Source: Dehalococcoidales bacterium (GTDB lineage: Bacteria > Chloroflexota > Dehalococcoidia > Dehalococcoidales > UBA5760). Taken from it: a stretch of 41,872 nt of DNA. Below are positions 1-7,407 of this stretch, piece by piece. Below the pieces are notes generated by a model. That model did no database searches and was not told the DNA's origin. It saw only the letters and a program-made list of their open reading frames with translations. Position numbers and translations under genes: made by a program. Numbering within the stretch: position 1 is the first letter of the stretch; each line of letters begins with the position of its first letter. The DNA is taken from positions 1-41,872 of the forward strand of contig JAGGZY010000022.1 of the NCBI GenBank assembly GCA_021161775.1, in the 5' to 3' direction.

Positions 1-242
1 CCCTCGGGACTCAAATACATTATGTGGAGGGCATAGTAGTTGGCATACTCGGGGTAGAGCCCGTAAATGGCAAATCCCCCTCCTAAGCCATTACCCCGGT
101 CATGCATATTAGTAATTGCTCGAATAATCCCTTCTCCAGAGAACCTCTTTCCCATGGTATCCATCACCCCAAATATAGAACAGGCATCATGAACCTTACT
201 GTCATTATAGGGGTTGTTAATTTGATTAAGTTGTCGCATCAT
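1..242 (-). CDS. Class II glutamine amidotransferase of split glutamate synthase (partial)
   Basis: This is the amino-terminal 80 residues of a class II (Ntn-type) glutamine amidotransferase; the rest lies beyond the left edge. I translated it by hand because it is absent from the ORF track. It contains DACSIFGVMD, with the likely nucleophile Cys near residue 21, then FSGEGIIRAI and MHDRGNGLGGGFAIYG, typical of the stand-alone amidotransferase subunit of archaeal-type glutamate synthases, which releases ammonia from glutamine. The Cys must be N-terminal to act, so the roughly 20 residues before it are probably a propeptide that is removed (inference, as in some PurF proteins). Two adjacent ATG codons (242 and 239) are possible starts. 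It begins 20 bp after the oxidoreductase gene in the same operon. Confidence 0.8.
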   Translation of the reverse strand, partial: MMRQLNQINNPYNDSKVHDACSIFGVMDTMGKRFSGEGIIRAITNMHDRGNGLGGGFAIYGLYPEYANYYALHIMYLSPE

Positions 243-261
243 CTTGGCCCCACAATAATCA

Positions 262-1558
262 CTATTTTAATGGTATTTCCAGACGAGTCCGCCATACTTC
301 CTCGGGCAAGGAGATAATGCCAAAATCATCGGCGATAAGACTTTCCTTGAAACTGCTGGCATTTACCCTGTCCTTGAGCAGGCTGAAAATGATGCCCGAT
401 TTCTCAATATCACCTGCCAAAATCATCCCGACCACTACCCCATCCTTGAGGATAACCTTTCTATAGTTAAACATAGTTAAACCCGCTTCGTTGGCTAAGA
501 ACCTCGTAGCTATCATCAGCCGGAATTAGTATTCCTGCTGAGACAATATTTAACCCGAAGTAGTTCATTGCGTTCATTGATGTTCCCCCGGGGTATTCGG
601 TGATTCTCCCTGCCATATTAAGTCCGGCTATCCTTCCCCCCAGATAGGCATTGGGCCAGATTGGGGTTAGGCGGTTCTCTTGGTAGACCAGGTCATAGGC
701 TTCAGCAACATCACCGCTGGCATAGACATCAGGGTTACTTGTTGTCATATAGCGGTCAACTACTATCCCGCGATTGGTGGTTACCCCGGTTCCCGAAACC
801 AGCTCACTGCGGGGACGAACCCCGATAGCCATGGCTACCATATCACACGGAATCCGAGTGCCATCGTTCAGAGTAACCTGACTTACGGTATCATCTCCCT
901 TAGAGCGACTGTTTATCTTGGTTACGGTATGCCCAGTAATAACCTTAACCCCGTTCTGAATAAGGGTGGCTTCAGCTATTACTGACATTTCATCATCAAG
1001 GATAGCATTTAGGATGTGTTCCTTCATCTCTACCACGGTAACCTCAACCCCTTGCTCCACCAAGGCGGCAGTCAAGCTAGTCCCAATCAATCCACCCCCG
1101 ATAATCACTGCCTTGGTTTGGTTACTGACGAACTGGTCAATTGCCTTGGCATCATCAAGGGTGATAAAGGGGAAGACCCCCTTTTTAGTTATCCCGTCTA
1201 CCCGGGGAATGATAGGTGAGCCGCCGGTGGCGAGCAGTAGTTTTTGCCATTGGATTTCTTGCCCGTCCTCCAGTCTAACGGTGTGATTAGCTATATCCAG
1301 ATGGGTTACCTTATTGCCGAGTCGGGTCTGGATATTATTCTTCGGATAGAAATCAGTCGGGCGATATAGCATCTTCTCTAGGGGGTATCCCTCAGCCAGA
1401 TACTTGGCGATAAGCGGCCGTGAATAGACGGGGTAGGATTCATCGGAGATGATGAGTATGGTCCCGGTTTTGTCTACCTCTCGTATTGCCTCGGCAGCCC
1501 CGATACCCCCGGCTGAATTTCCGATGAGCAGATATTTTACTTTGGTCGCATTTTTCAT
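262..1558 (-). pseudogene. NAD(P)/FAD-dependent oxidoreductase, frameshifted by a 10-bp tandem duplication
   Basis: This is a pyridine nucleotide-disulfide oxidoreductase of the nitrite-reductase/rubredoxin-reductase type. An N-terminal FAD-binding GNSAGGIGAAEAI is followed by an NAD(P)-binding GGGLIG near residue 155 and the second FAD motif DVYASGDVAEA. It would supply electrons to the split glutamate synthase encoded around it (inference from context). As read, the frame stops after 363 residues, and the missing C-terminal part (FNYRKVILKDG onward) lies in the frame listed as ORF 262-516. A perfect 10-bp duplication at 463-482 causes the break. Removing one copy gives one open frame of 428 residues, a normal family length. 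The start overlaps the hisH stop (ATGA), implying translational coupling. It may be a true mutation or an assembly artefact. Confidence 0.85.
463..482. repeat. Perfect 10-bp tandem duplication that breaks the oxidoreductase frame
   Basis: The unit ATAGTTAAAC occurs twice in immediate succession on the plus strand. Ten is not a multiple of three, so the second copy shifts the leftward reading frame and creates a TAA at 467-469. Removing one copy joins SQRSGFNY directly to RKVILKDG, the expected continuation. Confidence 0.9.
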
Positions 1559-2187
1559 TGTTTTTGTTCCTGGTAGTGGCTGTTTAGCGCTAGCTTAATG
1601 AAATTGTCATACATCCTGAGTCCAAATTCCCCGCTTTTCTCGGGGTGGAATTGGGTGGCAATCAGGTTTCCTTTAGCGATAGCACTACAGAAGGGGATGC
1701 CATATTCGGTTTCCCCGGCTACCAGCGATTTATCATCAGGGGCAGCGTAATAGCTATGTACAAAATAGAAGTTGGCATTATCTGGTATCCCCTCGAAAAT
1801 GGGGTGAGCTAGTCTCTGGGCTACCTGATTCCACCCCATGTGAGGAATTTTCAGTCCCGCTGGTAGCCTTTTTACCCGTCCGGGAAAGATGTTGAGACAC
1901 TCGTGCCAGCCGCCCTCTTCTGTGCCGGTAAATAGAATCTGTAACCCGATACATACTCCGAAAAAGGGGTGCCCTTCAGCAATAATCCGGCGAATCGGTT
2001 TAGTCAGCCCCAGTTTCTTTAAATTCTCCATGGTATCAGTGGCGGCGCCAACCCCGGGCAGGATAACTGCCTGAGCCTTAATCACCTCATCGGGACGATT
2101 GGTTACCTGGGGCTGATAGCCCAGTCTGGTGATGGCATTAACCACACTGCGTAGATTACCGGCTCCATAATCAACGATGGCAATCAT
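1555..2187 (-). CDS. hisH: Imidazole glycerol phosphate synthase glutaminase subunit HisH
   Basis: HisH is a class I glutamine amidotransferase that feeds ammonia to HisF in histidine biosynthesis. The 210-residue length is normal. The start IVDYGAGNLRSV is diagnostic, and the catalytic triad is visible as Cys79 in FFGVCIGLQ with His181 and Glu183 in FHPEKS. The oxyanion-strand motif PGVGA also fits. The gene overlaps its neighbours by 4 bp on both sides (ATGA), so it is co-translated with the ferredoxin-like gene and the oxidoreductase rather than with other his genes. HisH is the best call from the sequence; recruitment as an extra glutaminase for the glutamate synthase is a less likely alternative suggested by context only. 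Confidence 0.9.
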   Translation of the reverse strand: MIAIVDYGAGNLRSVVNAITRLGYQPQVTNRPDEVIKAQAVILPGVGAATDTMENLKKLGLTKPIRRIIAEGHPFFGVCIGLQILFTGTEEGGWHECLNIFPGRVKRLPAGLKIPHMGWNQVAQRLAHPIFEGIPDNANFYFVHSYYAAPDDKSLVAGETEYGIPFCSAIAKGNLIATQFHPEKSGEFGLRMYDNFIKLALNSHYQEQKQ

Positions 2188-2663
2188 GATGCCTCTCTCT
2201 TTAGTTGAAGTTGGGGGATAATACTATCTTCCTCAACATAGGTCAGTGCTTCATTAGGGCAATTCTCCACGCAGGCAGGTATCTCTCGTCCCTTGCACAG
2301 GTCGCATTTGGCTATCTTCCCCTGATATAAATCCTGTCGGATAACACTGTACGGGCAAGCCAGCATACATGTCCAGCAACCGGCACAGCGGTCAATATCC
2401 ACGGTAACAATGCCGGTATCAGGGTCTCTCTGCAAGGCTCCCGTAAGGCAGGCATATACACACGGGGATTCATCACAGTGGCGGCACTGCACCGCAAAAG
2501 AGATAGGCTCCCGCTGCTCAACCGAGAGGCGAGATACTGGTTGGGGATATTCCCTTTTGAATACCTTAATCAGGTCCTTTGACTGAGAGTGCTCTAGCTG
2601 ACAATATACTTCACAGAGACCACACCCAATACAGACCGACTCGTTAATCTGGATCCGTTTCAT
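2184..2663 (-). CDS. 4Fe-4S ferredoxin-type electron transfer protein (four clusters)
   Basis: This 159-residue protein has four cysteine groups like the iron-sulfur subunits of the DMSO-reductase/formate-dehydrogenase family: CIGCGLCEVYC (residues 11-21), CRHCDESPCVYAC, CAGCWTCMLAC and CDLCKGREIPACVENC. Each can bind a [4Fe-4S] cluster, so it is a cytoplasmic electron carrier with no signal peptide or membrane segment. It is the first gene of the leftward operon and probably carries electrons between the FAD oxidoreductase and the glutamate synthase domain (inference from position). It overlaps hisH by 4 bp. The promoter region it shares with the divergent NrpR-like gene suggests nitrogen control. 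Confidence 0.85.
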   Translation of the reverse strand: MKRIQINESVCIGCGLCEVYCQLEHSQSKDLIKVFKREYPQPVSRLSVEQREPISFAVQCRHCDESPCVYACLTGALQRDPDTGIVTVDIDRCAGCWTCMLACPYSVIRQDLYQGKIAKCDLCKGREIPACVENCPNEALTYVEEDSIIPQLQLKREAS

Positions 2664-2694
2664 TATGGCTTACCCTGTCTTTTCGATAGCTACT

Positions 2695-2720
2695 GTAACG
2701 GCACACGGTTACCGTATACC
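2695..2720. promoter_or_regulatory. Candidate NrpR-type operator at the leftward operon start
   Basis: GGTTACCGTATACC (2707-2720) is one base away from the archaeal NrpR consensus GGTA-N6-TACC. It overlaps a second arrangement, GTAAC-N8-GTTAC (2695-2712). Both sit at the predicted transcription start of the leftward operon, where a bound repressor would block initiation. Assignment to the adjacent regulator is inference. Confidence 0.45.
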
Positions 2721-2727
2721 CTTGAAC

Positions 2728-2757
2728 ACTGTAACCACATTAATGCCAGTATGTCAA
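2728..2757 (-). promoter_or_regulatory. Predicted promoter of the leftward glutamate synthase operon
   Basis: On the minus strand a perfect TTGACA (plus-strand 2752-2757) is followed after 18 bp by TACAGT (2728-2733). Transcription would start near 2721, next to the inverted repeats at 2695-2720. The match is by eye. Confidence 0.55.
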
Positions 2758-2846
2758 CATTACGATTTAATTATATGCTGTTGGGTCGGGAATGACAAGT
2801 TGGATGGCCCGCTTTCCTATCTGTTAGGTTAATCTGGGTGAGGGGC

Positions 2847-2876
2847 TTGTATGGATAGATGGGCTTGTGGTATAAC
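2847..2876 (+). promoter_or_regulatory. Predicted promoter of the nrpR-like gene
   Basis: TTGTAT (2847-2852) and TATAAC (2871-2876) are separated by 18 bp and lie 33 bp before the ATG. The -10 fits well and the -35 moderately. Confidence 0.45.
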
Positions 2877-2879
2877 TAG

Positions 2880-2891
2880 GTAAACGGTTAC
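2880..2891. promoter_or_regulatory. Candidate operator GTAA-N4-TTAC before the nrpR-like gene
   Basis: GTAAACGGTTAC is an inverted repeat with GTAA/TTAC arms immediately downstream of the predicted -10. It shares its half-site with the repeat at 2695-2712, so one protein could bind both and autoregulate. This is inference. Confidence 0.4.
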
Positions 2892-2908
2892 TGCTTGAGG
2901 AGATAGTT

Positions 2909-3901
2909 ATGGGATTTGAGAATCAAGGAGTGAAGAGAAAGGTGCTGGCTATCCTGAGGGTATTGGCTGATTCTTCGGAGGTATTAGGAGCCAGGGTTAT
3001 TGCCCGCCGTCTGAAAGACCTGGGGGTAGGATTGGGGGAGAGGGCGGTAAGGTATCATCTCAAACTGATGGATGAGCGGGGGCTAACCCGGCTGGAGGGC
3101 AGGGATGGCCGTCTGATTACGGAGTTAGGAATTGAAGAGCTAAATAGCGCTTTGGTCAGGGATAAGGTTGGCTTTAGTATCTCTCGAATTGAGATGCTTG
3201 CCTTTCGTACCGATTTTGATTGGGATAAGCGGGCTGGTTTGATTCCGATTAACCTGTCCTTTTTCCCCAAGGAGAGATTCAGACAGGCATTAAGGATAAT
3301 GGAGCCGGTTTTTACTGCCGGGCTTTGCGTTAGCGATTTAGTTGCTATGGCCGATGAGGGGGAGACCTTTAACGGGTTAATTATTCCGCAGGGCAAGGTA
3401 GCCTTAGCTACTGTCTGCAGTATTGCGATAAATGGTGCCTTGCTTAAAGCGGGGGTTCCGATGGATTCAAGGTTCGGTGGCATTCTGCAGATGCGAAATC
3501 GTCAGCCGCTTCGCTTTGTGGAGCTGATTCACTATGCTGGTTCGTCGCTAGACCCCTCGGAGGTATTCATCAGGGCTAAAATGACCTCGGTAGCTGAGGT
3601 AGCCAGCAGTGGTAACGGAAGGCTACTGGCTAATTTTCGTGAGATACCTGCCTTGTGTCAGCCCATTGCTAACGAGGTGGTAGCCAAACTTGAGGAAGCC
3701 GGGCTGAGAGGGCTGATGGTGATGGGGAATACCAGTGAGCCGGTATGTGAAGTCCCGGTGGAGCTTAATCGACTGGGTATGGTGCTCATTGGTGGTTTAA
3801 ACCCGGTGGCGGCAGTTGAAGAAGCCGGTATTGAGGTTGAGACTCACGCGATGAGCACAGTTATGGAATACCGAGACCTGCTCCCTTTTAGCAAGCTGTG
3901 A
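2909..3901 (+). CDS. nrpR: NrpR-like transcriptional regulator (winged HTH + one DUF128/NrpR domain)
   Basis: NrpR represses nitrogen-assimilation genes in methanogenic archaea and is released by 2-oxoglutarate; related proteins occur in a few bacteria. The 330-residue protein has an N-terminal winged helix-turn-helix (residues 8-75, including IARRLKDLGVGLGERAVRYH) and a single NrpR domain of about 250 residues, ending with the repeat-like HAMSTVMEYRDLLPF. One effector domain corresponds to the shorter NrpRI-type architecture, not the two-domain form. It starts with ATG after GAGGAG. The glutamate synthase domain gene follows after 40 bp, and the other glutamate synthase genes diverge upstream, so these are the likely targets. 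The DNA-binding role is from the family; the operators are predicted. Confidence 0.82.
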   Translation: MGFENQGVKRKVLAILRVLADSSEVLGARVIARRLKDLGVGLGERAVRYHLKLMDERGLTRLEGRDGRLITELGIEELNSALVRDKVGFSISRIEMLAFRTDFDWDKRAGLIPINLSFFPKERFRQALRIMEPVFTAGLCVSDLVAMADEGETFNGLIIPQGKVALATVCSIAINGALLKAGVPMDSRFGGILQMRNRQPLRFVELIHYAGSSLDPSEVFIRAKMTSVAEVASSGNGRLLANFREIPALCQPIANEVVAKLEEAGLRGLMVMGNTSEPVCEVPVELNRLGMVLIGGLNPVAAVEEAGIEVETHAMSTVMEYRDLLPFSKL

Positions 3902-3941
3902 GGGGAGATAAACCTAAAATTAACTAAAGGAGAGTTAGAGA

Positions 3942-5534
3942 ATGAACTTACAACGCCCAAATTCAAATGATGCTACCCGGACCACCAATCGTTCCAAGAG
4001 TGTCGTTCCGATGAGCGGCCTCTGTACCCGCTGTATTGATGGCTGCACCGGAAACTGCGAGGTATTCAAGGCTACCTTCCGGGGGCGGGAACTAATCTAT
4101 CCGGGGCCGTTCGGTGAAATTACTGCCGGGGGCGATAAAGACTATCCCGTTGATTATTCACACTTTAATATCCAGGGATATGCCTTAGGTGCCAGAGGGC
4201 TGCCGGCCGGTGTTACCGGTAATCCCGATACAGCGACCTTTCCCATTGTCAACACTGAGACAGAATATGGCTGGGATATTAAGGTCAGGATGAAGGTGCC
4301 CATCTTTACCGGTGCCCTCGGTTCTACCGAGATAGCCCGTAAGAACTGGGAACATTTTGCTGTTGGGGCGGCCATCAGTGGGATTACTTTGGTCTGTGGC
4401 GAAAATGTTTGCGGCATTGACCCTCAGCTTGAGCTTGATTCCAATGGTAAGGTAGCTTTAGCACCCGATATGGACCGTCGTATTGAGGTCTACCGGCGCT
4501 ATCATCGGGGATATGGCGAAATGCTGGTCCAGATGAATGTAGAGGATACCAGATTGGGAGTTGCTGAGTATGTCAGGAAGAAGCATGGCCTGGACACTAT
4601 TGAGTTAAAGTGGGGGCAGGGGGCGAAATGTATTGGCGGAGAGATTAAGATTGGTAGTCTAGAGCGGGCATTAGAACTCCAGAAACGCGGCTATATTATT
4701 ACCCCTGACCCGTCAAACCCGGTTAGTCAGGCGGCCTTTAAGGATGGAGCGATTAAGGAATTTGAGCGCCACAGCCGTCTTGGTTTTATTGATGAGGAGG
4801 CTTTTTATACTGAGGTTCAGCGATTAAGAGACCTGGGATTTAAACGCATTACCCTGAAAACTGGCGCTTACGGTCTGCGTGAGTTGGCGATGGCAATCAA
4901 GTGGAGTTCTAAAGCTAAGATTGATCTACTAACTATAGATGGTGCCCCTGGGGGAACCGGGATGAGCCCTTGGCGAATGATGGAAGAATGGGGTATGCCC
5001 AGTCTATATCTACATGCAGCGGCTTACGAATTTTGTCGGGAGTTAGCTGATAGAGGTGAACGGGTTCCCGATATTGCCTTTGCTGGTGGGTTCAGTAGTG
5101 AAGATGGTGTGTTCAAAGCGCTGGCGCTGGGGGCTCCCTTTACCAAGGCAGTATGTATGGGACGGGCGCTGATGATTCCGGGTATAGTGGGGAAGAATAT
5201 TCAGCAGTGGCTTAAGGATGGTAAGTTACCCCGAACGGTCAGTCAATTTGGCTCAACCCAGGAAGAAATTTTCGTCTGCTACGAGGAGGTCAAGGATATA
5301 GTCGGCGCTGATGAAATGAAGAACATCCCGCTGGGGGCGTTGGGAATCTACAGCTACAGTGACAAGATTCGGATAGGATTGCAGCAATTAATGGCTGGAG
5401 CCAGGTGTTTCAGTGTCCCGGCAATTACCCGGAGTGAGCTTATGTCACTAACCGAAGAATGCGCTAGAGCTACTGGGATACCCTATCTGATGGATGCCTA
5501 CCGGGAAGAAGCAATGCAGGTGCTTAGGGGTTAA
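3942..5534 (+). CDS. Glutamate synthase FMN/Fe-S domain protein (archaeal-type, split GOGAT)
   Basis: This protein corresponds to the central FMN-binding domain of glutamate synthase, which joins ammonia and 2-oxoglutarate to form glutamate. Its 530 residues start with a cysteine cluster CTRCIDGCTGNC (C28, C31, C35, C39) likely to hold an Fe-S centre. The TIM-barrel FMN domain follows, with GQGAKCIGGEI, TIDGAPGGTGMSPWRM and DIAFAGGFSSEDGVFKALALGA. The amidotransferase is encoded separately in the divergent operon, as in archaeal and GlxD-type split enzymes. RBS AAAGGAG precedes the ATG. It sits 40 bp after the nrpR-like gene, probably in one transcript. A related FMN-binding glutamate-synthase-like activity on another substrate cannot be excluded. 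Confidence 0.85.
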   Translation: MNLQRPNSNDATRTTNRSKSVVPMSGLCTRCIDGCTGNCEVFKATFRGRELIYPGPFGEITAGGDKDYPVDYSHFNIQGYALGARGLPAGVTGNPDTATFPIVNTETEYGWDIKVRMKVPIFTGALGSTEIARKNWEHFAVGAAISGITLVCGENVCGIDPQLELDSNGKVALAPDMDRRIEVYRRYHRGYGEMLVQMNVEDTRLGVAEYVRKKHGLDTIELKWGQGAKCIGGEIKIGSLERALELQKRGYIITPDPSNPVSQAAFKDGAIKEFERHSRLGFIDEEAFYTEVQRLRDLGFKRITLKTGAYGLRELAMAIKWSSKAKIDLLTIDGAPGGTGMSPWRMMEEWGMPSLYLHAAAYEFCRELADRGERVPDIAFAGGFSSEDGVFKALALGAPFTKAVCMGRALMIPGIVGKNIQQWLKDGKLPRTVSQFGSTQEEIFVCYEEVKDIVGADEMKNIPLGALGIYSYSDKIRIGLQQLMAGARCFSVPAITRSELMSLTEECARATGIPYLMDAYREEAMQVLRG

Positions 5535-5653
5535 ATCTGATATAGTTAGAAGACATAACTTAATGTAACACCACCCGGGACAGACTATGTTTTAGGGAGA
5601 ACATTGGTTATTCCCTGAGACTAGAGTTAAGGTAAGTTAGTTTATGCCTCTGT

Positions 5654-7258
5654 TTAGACATACCCTTCTTTTAGAACCGGATGCTTGACTGGTGATGCCG
5701 AGAACTCTTTCTCTAAAAGCTGCTGTTGTTTTGTGGTGATGCGAGGGTCTATTTTAGTGTTTTTAATCTTCTCGTAGACCTTGCGGAAATGATATCCCTG
5801 AGCAGCCATAGTGATGGCTAATGGGAAAAGGCGAGGTGTTTTCCGCAGGGTGGAGAAAAACAGCTTCCAGTATTGCAGGCGGGCATTGTCTTTAACCCCT
5901 AAGTAGAAGGAGGTTTTTATCAACGATAGAACCTTATGGAAGCGAATTTTAGGTCCATGGAGAAGCTTCTCGTTAGGCCTATATTCCTTGAGGAAGTTGT
6001 TAATCCGTTCGTAGTAGTTCTTGGGGGCGTAGATGGCATGTAAAACCTGCCGATAGCCATTAACCAGCACCTCAAAGTTCATCTTGGGGATGATATTGGT
6101 ACTGCCGTCGGTATTATCCCCGGTGCTGTCGAGTATCAATCGGTTCTCCTCCTTCAGCCGATACCACAGTTTGGTTTCGGGAGGAGCCATCAGCAATCCA
6201 ACCATAGCAGTTACGATGTTACTTTTTTGAATAAAATTAATCTGGCTCTTGAAGATAGAGATAGGGTCGTGGTCAAAACCGACGATAAAGCCCCCCATTA
6301 CCTGAAAGCCATGGTTCTGTAGTTTTCTGACTGAGCCTACCAGGTCACGCTTCTTATTGGCGAACTTGTTACACTCAGTTAGACTCTCTTCATTGGGGCT
6401 CTCGATACCCACGAACACGTTGTCAAACCCGGCGTCGGACATCAGTTGCATCAGATTTTCGTCATCCGCCAGATTTACTGAGGATTCGGTGAGGAACTTG
6501 AACGGGTATTTCTTCGCTTCCTGCCACTTAATTATTGCCGGCAGGGTATCAGCTTTTAGTTTTTTCTTGTTACCGATGAAGTTATCATCCACGAAGAAGA
6601 CACTGCCTCGGTAACCCTGATTATAAATGGCTTCCAGTTCAGCGATTATCTGGTCTCGGGTTTTGGTACGGGGGACATGCCCATCAATAACGACAATATC
6701 GCAGAACTCACAGTCAAAGGGGCAACCTCGCGAGTATTGGACGGTAACCTGGGCATATTTATTGATATCAAGCAGGGAATATAAGGGGGTGGGAGTCTGG
6801 GTTATATCGGCTCTCGCCTCGGTTTGGTAGAGGGGTTTAGGACAACCCCGCCTCAAGTCTTCTAGAAATGGAGGCAGGGTAAGCTCTCCCTCATTACGGA
6901 TAATATAGTCAAAATCGCTATCAGCGTAGTTGAATAACCCATACCCAGTGGTAAACAGGGGGCCGCCGGCAACTACCTTGGTATTAAATTTCTTACATCG
7001 GGCGGCTACTTCAAGAGCTGATTTCTGCTGCACCACCATCGCGCTGATAAACACATAGTCAGCCCATTTGATATCGTCATCGGTCAGCTTGGCGATGTTC
7101 ATATCAATAAATCGCTTCTCCCAGTCGGTGGGGAGCATCGCAGCAACAGTTATTGGGCCAAGGGGGGTATTCAGCGCCTTTTTCGGGGTGAATTTCAGGG
7201 CATATTTAAAGCTCCAGAAGGTATCGGGATAGTACGGATAAACAAGCAGTACTTTCAA
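5654..7258 (-). CDS. B12-binding radical SAM protein, HpnP/DUF4070-like
   Basis: This 534-residue class B radical SAM enzyme has an N-terminal cobalamin-binding domain (about 1-135, with VVAGGPLFTTG), then the radical SAM cluster motif CPFDCEFC (C179, C183, C186), then a C-terminal DUF4070-type domain. The layout and motifs such as MKVLLVYPYYPDTFWSF, NTPLGPITVAAMLP and GCPFDCEFCDI resemble HpnP, the hopanoid C-2 methylase. Such enzymes methylate unactivated carbons using SAM and B12. No hopanoid gene is visible nearby, so the substrate is unknown and HpnP function should not be assumed. The gene stands alone, convergent with the glutamate synthase gene and divergent from the phosphofructokinase gene. 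Confidence 0.75.
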   Translation of the reverse strand: MKVLLVYPYYPDTFWSFKYALKFTPKKALNTPLGPITVAAMLPTDWEKRFIDMNIAKLTDDDIKWADYVFISAMVVQQKSALEVAARCKKFNTKVVAGGPLFTTGYGLFNYADSDFDYIIRNEGELTLPPFLEDLRRGCPKPLYQTEARADITQTPTPLYSLLDINKYAQVTVQYSRGCPFDCEFCDIVVIDGHVPRTKTRDQIIAELEAIYNQGYRGSVFFVDDNFIGNKKKLKADTLPAIIKWQEAKKYPFKFLTESSVNLADDENLMQLMSDAGFDNVFVGIESPNEESLTECNKFANKKRDLVGSVRKLQNHGFQVMGGFIVGFDHDPISIFKSQINFIQKSNIVTAMVGLLMAPPETKLWYRLKEENRLILDSTGDNTDGSTNIIPKMNFEVLVNGYRQVLHAIYAPKNYYERINNFLKEYRPNEKLLHGPKIRFHKVLSLIKTSFYLGVKDNARLQYWKLFFSTLRKTPRLFPLAITMAAQGYHFRKVYEKIKNTKIDPRITTKQQQLLEKEFSASPVKHPVLKEGYV

Positions 7259-7299
7259 AGTTATTACTCCTCGATTACTGAGATATATTATTACCTTTT

Positions 7300-7328
7300 A
7301 ATTTACCTAAAATCTACCGATAAGTCAA
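7300..7328 (-). promoter_or_regulatory. Predicted promoter of the radical SAM gene
   Basis: On the minus strand TTGACT (plus 7323-7328) and TAAATT (7300-7305) are separated by 17 bp, about 40 bp before the start codon. Confidence 0.5.
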
Positions 7329-7347
7329 GTCTAGAGGGCGTCGGGTG

Positions 7348-7376
7348 TTGAGGAAATCCGGGGGTAAGAGTAAAAT
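7348..7376 (+). promoter_or_regulatory. Predicted promoter of pfkA-fba
   Basis: TTGAGG (7348-7353) and TAAAAT (7371-7376) are separated by 17 bp. Transcription would start near 7384, downstream of the ORF-track start at 7345, which supports the GTG start at 7408. Confidence 0.45.
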
Positions 7377-7407
7377 AAAGATTAACCTCGCTGAGAGGAG
7401 GTGGCCA

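Noticed and set aside
102-317. Plus-strand ORFs over the oxidoreductase and amidotransferase genes
   Set aside because: They are antisense shadows with no RBS or recognisable motif.
5535-5653. Bidirectional terminator between the glutamate synthase gene and the radical SAM gene
   Set aside because: AGGGA/TCCCT arms are present but separated by a long loop and lack a T-run; nothing convincing.
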